DNA from: Bacteroidota bacterium
Lineage (GTDB): Bacteria; Bacteroidota; Bacteroidia; Bacteroidales; Paludibacteraceae
Direction of reading: 5' to 3'
Length of the DNA stretch: 64,000 bases
Assembly (NCBI GenBank): GCA_023459355.1
Contig: JAEWUM010000053.1
Location: 1 to 64,000 of the forward strand
The notes beneath the pieces are model-generated. The model saw nothing but the letters and a program-made list of their open reading frames with translations. It searched no databases and was not told where the DNA came from. This document shows positions 59,325-64,000 of the stretch, piece by piece. The position numbers were made by a program, and so were the translations under genes. The stretch's first letter is position 1. Each line of letters starts with the position of its first letter.

Positions 59325-62123
59325 CTATTTCCCCATCGTATTAAATTTATAGGAAAACGCCAGCATTACGAAACTTTTGAGGGTGTTGAATTGCCTGTCT
59401 TCCACAAAATTGCTTGAAATTAGTTGTGTTACATTTAGCTGCTGTTGCAGGATATCGTTGAAAAGCAGGGTGATCGTTCCGGAATTATTTTTCAGAAAAT
59501 TCTTGCTTATTTCGGCATTCCATAATAATTCCTGTTGATTGTATTCGTTTGAAAATCCGGTAAACGACCTATAGTTTAATTCACTTGAGAGTGACCACGA
59601 TTTCGGGAGGTTTAGCTGAGCACTCAGAAAACCGCCCAGTGAACTGATACGCTTGTCTAAGATATTTTCCGTAGAATAGGCTGTGTTGCTTAATTCATAT
59701 TTTATTTTTGCCATCATATACAATATATCCCATTTAAATGTCAGACCTAAATCCTGATTTAATGTGGTAGTCGTAGCAATTGTTTTCTGACTTCCCGTGC
59801 TGCTGTTTACGGTAGAAAAACCGATATTGTTGCGAATTCCGGATTGAGTATAGTTATTGATTTGAAAATAAGTTGATAATGGTCTGTTGTACATGAACAT
59901 CCCGGTAATATTCCACGAGCCCGACTGGTTGACAGGGCTGGTGGTTTTTATCCCCGTTTCACCATCATAGTCGGTAAAGTTAATAATATCGTTCAGGATA
60001 TAATTGCCTTCAATATTGGCCATAATTGATTGCTGACTTTCGCGGTTGTTATCGTTATAGCGCAATCTTGACCAGTGTGTAAACTTAGGCAACAGATCGG
60101 GGTTACCAATCCGGATGTTGGTCGGACTGCTTTCATCTCTGGATGGGTCAAGTTGAGCGACGGTCGGAGAAGTTGATCTGCCCCGGTAATCGAAACGCAG
60201 GTTCTTTCCATTGCCCATATTATAGATAAGATAGCCAACCGGTGCAAAATTATAGGTTTGCAGTCCCGGAAAATAGGTAATGGTTGAATCGGAACCTGTT
60301 GAAGAACCGTTTTGGATGAATGAGCGACTCTTAATTCGTGAAGGATTAAAATCCACACCGAAAACATAGCTGACTTTGCTCAGCACCCCTCTGTAACTGA
60401 TTCCAAGTTGTTGTGTGAGGGTAAGATTCTCAACGCTTTTACTATATGGAATATCGAGTATGGTATATTCCCCTGTCGAATCAGGTTTAAAATTATTTTT
60501 GAGATTTTCACGGCTATCAGTCCTTATCCAATACACAAATTGCAGGGAATGTTTTTTTGCCAGCGGTTCGATATAGGATAGATAGAGCCGGTTGTTGAAA
60601 TTGGTTGTGCCGGTATTCCATTGTTGGTCTCTGATTACCTCTTTATTGTTTTTTCTTTTGAAATAGTAATAACGGGCATTGGTTTCCCCGTTTCCGGTCG
60701 ACGAAGTGTATCGTGAATCAAGGTTCACAGACAATCTTCTTCCTTTTTTATTAAATTGGTGAGAGACAGTGAAAATTCCTCTCAGGTTTAATTCGGGACT
60801 TGTTGAAAAATTATTATATTTATTGGCGTTTACAGAATCTCTTTCTTCATTACCTGCTTGCAAAACAGAAAAACCATCATTTGTTCTTGTTGTGATGCCA
60901 TAAGAGGCAGAGGGAATAAATGAGAAAGTCCAGTTTTTAACACTCCTGTTCTCTAATTTTCCACTGAAACGGATTTCCCGGTTATGAATAATTTGTGTCA
61001 GTGTATCTGATTGAAATGAGGTGCTGTCTGCCAGGTAATATTGCCGCTTGGAATTCCGGTTTACAATACTCTGATTTTGCCCGAAAGATAAATCGCCATT
61101 GATTACCCAGGGAGATTTTCGCTCTACTCCGGATGAAAAGTTGATGCCGGTGGACAAAGATGAATTTAATCCGGGTTTACCGCTACCGGTGGTACTCCCG
61201 CTTCCTCCAATTGTCATGCCGTTGATATTGTTTCCATTAACCACAAGACCGAGTTGAGTTTCATCGTAAAGACGGGCAGCAAATGAGTTGACAGAATAAC
61301 GCATTAAATTTTCTTCGCTACTTGCAGGTTCCCGCCCTAAACCCATGTTACTGCTCGAAAGCCAACCTCTTTTCTTGTCTTTCTGAATGCCTATATTGAT
61401 AACCAGATTTTCCTCTCCGTCGTCAATACCCGTTAGTTTGGATAGCTCCGATTTGTCTTCAATAACCTGAAGCTTTTCCATGATATGGGCCGGTATGTTT
61501 TTAATAGACAGATTGGGGTTACTTCGAAAGAAATCTTTACCATCTACCATCACTTTTTTTACTTCCTTCCCATTTACAAAGATTTTACCTTCCTCATCAA
61601 TGCTTATGCCGGGTAATCTTTTCAGCATATCTTCCACAACGGCATTTTCACGCAGCCGATATGCATTGGCATCGTATTCTACCGTATCATTTTTAACAGT
61701 CATCTCCCTTCGTTGTGCAACAACAGAAGCTTCAGCCAATGTAATGGTGTTTTCAACCATGACTGTTTCTCCCAGGTCGTAATTATTTTTTTTAGCTGTG
61801 ACTTTTAATTCCTGATAAAGATTTTGGTAGCCTACACTTGTAATCAGAATCAGATAATCATTTTCCTTTATACTTGTAAAATTGAAGATGCCATCATCAT
61901 TACTGGTTGTTCCTTTGATAAAAGAACTGTCGGATTTCAACAGCAATTGAACAGAAGCGTAGGGTAGGGGTACAGCAATATTGTCTTCGTATGTAATAAT
62001 TTTACCTGCAATATTTTTCAATGCTGTGTCCGTATCAGCATACGTGTTGACAGAAAATATATTTAACAGAAATATAAGATAGAATGAATATTTCTTGATG
62101 TACAGGAATACAGTGTTTTGCAT
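59325..62123 (-). CDS. Outer-membrane beta-barrel protein with carboxypeptidase-like and TonB-plug domains
   Basis: Surface transporter or receptor of the Bacteroidota type. ATG 62123 gives 932 residues and a signal peptide (residues 1 to about 30, ending VNTYA); the longer frame uses a TTG. The N-terminal domain (IAGKIITYEDNIAVPLPYASV ... DDGIFNFTSIKENDYLI) is CarboxypepD_reg-like, followed by a plug (AVVEDMLKRLPGISIDEEGKIFVNGKEV, VMVDGKDFFRSN) and a large barrel rich in aromatic strands to the final LAFSYKFNTMGK. No partner SusD gene lies beside it, so it is more like the OMP_b-brl_3 receptor family than a SusC. Ligand unknown. Confidence 0.85.
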   Translation of the reverse strand: MQNTVFLYIKKYSFYLIFLLNIFSVNTYADTDTALKNIAGKIITYEDNIAVPLPYASVQLLLKSDSSFIKGTTSNDDGIFNFTSIKENDYLILITSVGYQNLYQELKVTAKKNNYDLGETVMVENTITLAEASVVAQRREMTVKNDTVEYDANAYRLRENAVVEDMLKRLPGISIDEEGKIFVNGKEVKKVMVDGKDFFRSNPNLSIKNIPAHIMEKLQVIEDKSELSKLTGIDDGEENLVINIGIQKDKKRGWLSSSNMGLGREPASSEENLMRYSVNSFAARLYDETQLGLVVNGNNINGMTIGGSGSTTGSGKPGLNSSLSTGINFSSGVERKSPWVINGDLSFGQNQSIVNRNSKRQYYLADSTSFQSDTLTQIIHNREIRFSGKLENRSVKNWTFSFIPSASYGITTRTNDGFSVLQAGNEERDSVNANKYNNFSTSPELNLRGIFTVSHQFNKKGRRLSVNLDSRYTSSTGNGETNARYYYFKRKNNKEVIRDQQWNTGTTNFNNRLYLSYIEPLAKKHSLQFVYWIRTDSRENLKNNFKPDSTGEYTILDIPYSKSVENLTLTQQLGISYRGVLSKVSYVFGVDFNPSRIKSRSFIQNGSSTGSDSTITYFPGLQTYNFAPVGYLIYNMGNGKNLRFDYRGRSTSPTVAQLDPSRDESSPTNIRIGNPDLLPKFTHWSRLRYNDNNRESQQSIMANIEGNYILNDIINFTDYDGETGIKTTSPVNQSGSWNITGMFMYNRPLSTYFQINNYTQSGIRNNIGFSTVNSSTGSQKTIATTTTLNQDLGLTFKWDILYMMAKIKYELSNTAYSTENILDKRISSLGGFLSAQLNLPKSWSLSSELNYRSFTGFSNEYNQQELLWNAEISKNFLKNNSGTITLLFNDILQQQLNVTQLISSNFVEDRQFNTLKSFVMLAFSYKFNTMGK

Positions 62124-62233
62124 GATTTTCAAGCAGATAAAACTGCTTAGCTGACTTTACGGTTTTTGAAAATGCAAAACTAAGAAAAAATATGTTCAAA
62201 TTATGTCAAAATAATACAAATTCTATGTATTAT

Positions 62234-64000
62234 TCAATTATTTGCATATTTGAGAATTGTCTTTATCAATTCATTTTTATTGATTGGTTTAGAAATTATA
62301 TCATTAAATCCAGCTTTTTGAATTTTTATTCTTTCTTCGGTAAATGCATAAGCAGTTTGGGCAATGATAGGTAAAGACCGGTTGTTTTTGCGTATTTTTT
62401 GAGTAACTTCAATACCCGAAAGGCCCGGCATTCTGATATCCAGAAGCAAAATGTCAAAAACCGGTGTTGATTTTAGCTTTTCCAGTACTTCCAGACCATC
62501 ACAAGCCCGGGTAATACTTATGTTTTTATGTAACAACAGGTTCTCCAGGTATAGAAAACTGATTTCGTCGTCTTCTGCAACAAGGATATTCAGCGGTCTT
62601 GTCAGGGAATCGAAGGTAAGTTGATGCTGCATCGTGTTTTTTTCGGTTTGCCTGATTGGTTTGAAAGGAATTGTGAAGTAAAATGTACTCCCTTTGCCAA
62701 CTTCTGACTCAACCCATATGTTTCCACCCAACATTTCAACATAAGCTTTTGAGATTGCTAATCCAATACCAGTACCTTCGTGAGAACGGGTGATGTCGAG
62801 ATCGGATTGTACAAAACGATCGTATATAGCGCTTTGCCTGTTTGCCGGAATGCCGCATCCGGTGTCTTTTACGTATAATTCCAACATATCTTCTTTAATT
62901 TTATAACCAAAATTTATACTCCCGGTAGTCGTAAATTTTATAGCGTTTTTTATCAGATTGATACAAATTTTTTCCAACAGCGATTTGTCTGTTTCAATGA
63001 GTATTGAGTTGTCAGTTAATTTATTATCCAACACAAGTGTCAAACTCTTTTCGGCAGCCTGATTACTGAAAAAACGCAATAATCCCGACATAAATTGTTC
63101 GAGGTACACTTCGGACTTATGTAGGATGATCTGATTGCTTTCAATTTTTGATATTTCTATTACGTCATTGATGGTGTTTAGCAATCGGTTACCGCTTTTC
63201 TTAACGATGTCTAAATATTTCTTTCGATCCGTTTCCATCAAATCATGATTGTCTAACAAATCAATAAATCCCAGGATACCGTTCATAGGAGTACGAATTT
63301 CATGGGAGATGTTCTGCAGGAAAACTGTTTTCAGGTGATCGCTTTCTTCTGCTTTTATTTTAGCCGCCATGAGCTCTTTTGTTTTAATCCTGACTGATTT
63401 TCTGAGTATGAAAATAAAAGTAAATGCGAGCAGGGTAACAAGAGATATAACGATTAACATCCATTTAATTCGCAACGGAATACCGTGTTCATGTTGATGA
63501 ATATCGAGCCATGTATGCAATGCAAGAAAATAGGCAGATTCCGGATTGTTTTTCAATTGTGCAATATTGTGATCAAAGGTAGTTAAAATATCCTGAGGTA
63601 CTCGATTGTTAAATCCATAATACATCTCATTTGGTTGAAAAACAATTCCGGTAGGTGTAATCTCTGAATCAAATTCATCAGAGAAATAGAAAAAGCGGTC
63701 GGCAACAATCAGATCAACCTCATCATTCAGCAATGCATTTTTGGTTGACTCATAATCTTTAAAAGCAAAAACTTCATAAGATAAATTGAATTTCTTTTTT
63801 ATTTTATTATTTAGTAAATTCTCTTGATATGAGTCTTTTAATAAACCAATTCTCTTATCCCCGAGCTCCTTGATGGATTGAATTTTGTTCGATCTTTTTG
63901 TGAAGACCTCCAGCCAGGTATTAAGAACAGAAAGATGATTGAAGTTGAATAAGGAGTCTCGTTTTTCTGTATACGCCATGTCGGGTAAAACGTCTATTTC
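62234..64000 (-). CDS. Hybrid sensor histidine kinase with periplasmic binding-protein-like sensor (5' partial)
   Basis: Membrane sensor kinase with its own receiver domain; the N-terminus runs off the right edge. The visible part begins EIDVLPDMAYTEKRDSLFNF, inside a solute-binding-protein-3-like sensor domain (to about residue 165), then a membrane helix (WMLIVISLVTLLAFTFIFIL), a phospho-acceptor domain with HisKA motif NISHEIRTPMNGILGF, the ATPase domain (NLIKNAIKF, DTGCGIP, GTGIGLAISK) and a C-terminal receiver with the acidic pocket VAEDDE and the phospho-acceptor LLLDIRMPG. The final REC lacks an attached output domain, so a partner or phosphorelay is needed. Ligand unknown. Confidence 0.88.
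   Translation of the reverse strand, partial: EIDVLPDMAYTEKRDSLFNFNHLSVLNTWLEVFTKRSNKIQSIKELGDKRIGLLKDSYQENLLNNKIKKKFNLSYEVFAFKDYESTKNALLNDEVDLIVADRFFYFSDEFDSEITPTGIVFQPNEMYYGFNNRVPQDILTTFDHNIAQLKNNPESAYFLALHTWLDIHQHEHGIPLRIKWMLIVISLVTLLAFTFIFILRKSVRIKTKELMAAKIKAEESDHLKTVFLQNISHEIRTPMNGILGFIDLLDNHDLMETDRKKYLDIVKKSGNRLLNTINDVIEISKIESNQIILHKSEVYLEQFMSGLLRFFSNQAAEKSLTLVLDNKLTDNSILIETDKSLLEKICINLIKNAIKFTTTGSINFGYKIKEDMLELYVKDTGCGIPANRQSAIYDRFVQSDLDITRSHEGTGIGLAISKAYVEMLGGNIWVESEVGKGSTFYFTIPFKPIRQTEKNTMQHQLTFDSLTRPLNILVAEDDEISFLYLENLLLHKNISITRACDGLEVLEKLKSTPVFDILLLDIRMPGLSGIEVTQKIRKNNRSLPIIAQTAYAFTEERIKIQKAGFNDIISKPINKNELIKTILKYANN

Overview
The window looks like a chromosomal segment of an anaerobic or fermentative Bacteroidota, most likely order Bacteroidales. 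Evidence seen directly: promoters of the Bacteroidota type (TTTG or TTG, about 19-20 nt, then TAnnTTTG), almost no Shine-Dalgarno sequences, a SprA type IX secretion translocon next to ruvA, an RnfB-C-D-G-E-A electron-transfer operon headed by an RseC-like gene, and families such as DUF4301, DUF6340 and CarboxypepD_reg-like/TonB-plug outer-membrane proteins. The species cannot be named from the sequence.

Layout. 1-3.8 kb: end of a trp operon (trpG partial, trpD, trpC, trpF, trpA). 3.8-7.6 kb: an MscS-type channel, rplU-rpmA and serS. 7.8-13.6 kb: rseC-like gene and the six rnf genes. 13.6-17.6 kb: tRNA-Gly(CCC), carB, and a cytosolic Fe-type superoxide dismutase on the minus strand. 17.8-19.5 kb: SPOR lipoprotein, ZIP transporter, OsmC-like protein. 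19.5-26.4 kb (minus): TetR regulator, TolC-like, membrane-fusion and RND efflux genes, a PII-like protein, plus a 47-residue membrane ORF outside the usual ORF size range. 26.7-37.1 kb: M20 peptidase, small HTH-like protein, HIT protein, RsmF-like methyltransferase, two Bacteroidota-specific proteins, YebC, infC-rpmI-rplT and an aminopeptidase P.

37.1-48.9 kb is the accessory part. An intergenic block with an orphan consensus promoter, a roughly 22-nt-periodic hairpin/direct-repeat array and a terminator leads into a restriction-modification island: SNF2 helicase, a broken dinD-like gene, a type III-like Mod methyltransferase, then a SIR2-like protein, an SMC/ABC-type ATPase and a small candidate PD-(D/E)XK protein, and finally a type III-like Res. 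The last three cargo genes sit between mod and res, are visibly more AT-rich, and are tightly coupled to their neighbours. The island is followed by an internally deleted MFS transporter gene. This is the best candidate for an undescribed defence arrangement.

48.9-64 kb: sprA and ruvA (minus), a secreted Mn-type superoxide dismutase, a ferredoxin, an AlaX-like editing protein, a large outer-membrane beta-barrel protein and the 3' part of a hybrid sensor kinase running off the right edge.

A second theme is the intergenic DNA. Several families of low-complexity, degenerate repeats (ACTAACCACT, CGTAGACTGTAGACC, GCGGAAAACGG, CATATAAG, GTTATCGTTTTT, GAATAG words) and several GC-rich perfect palindromes fill gaps between genes, often as paired inverted arms, sometimes reaching into stop codons and, in one case, the C-terminal codons of a gene.
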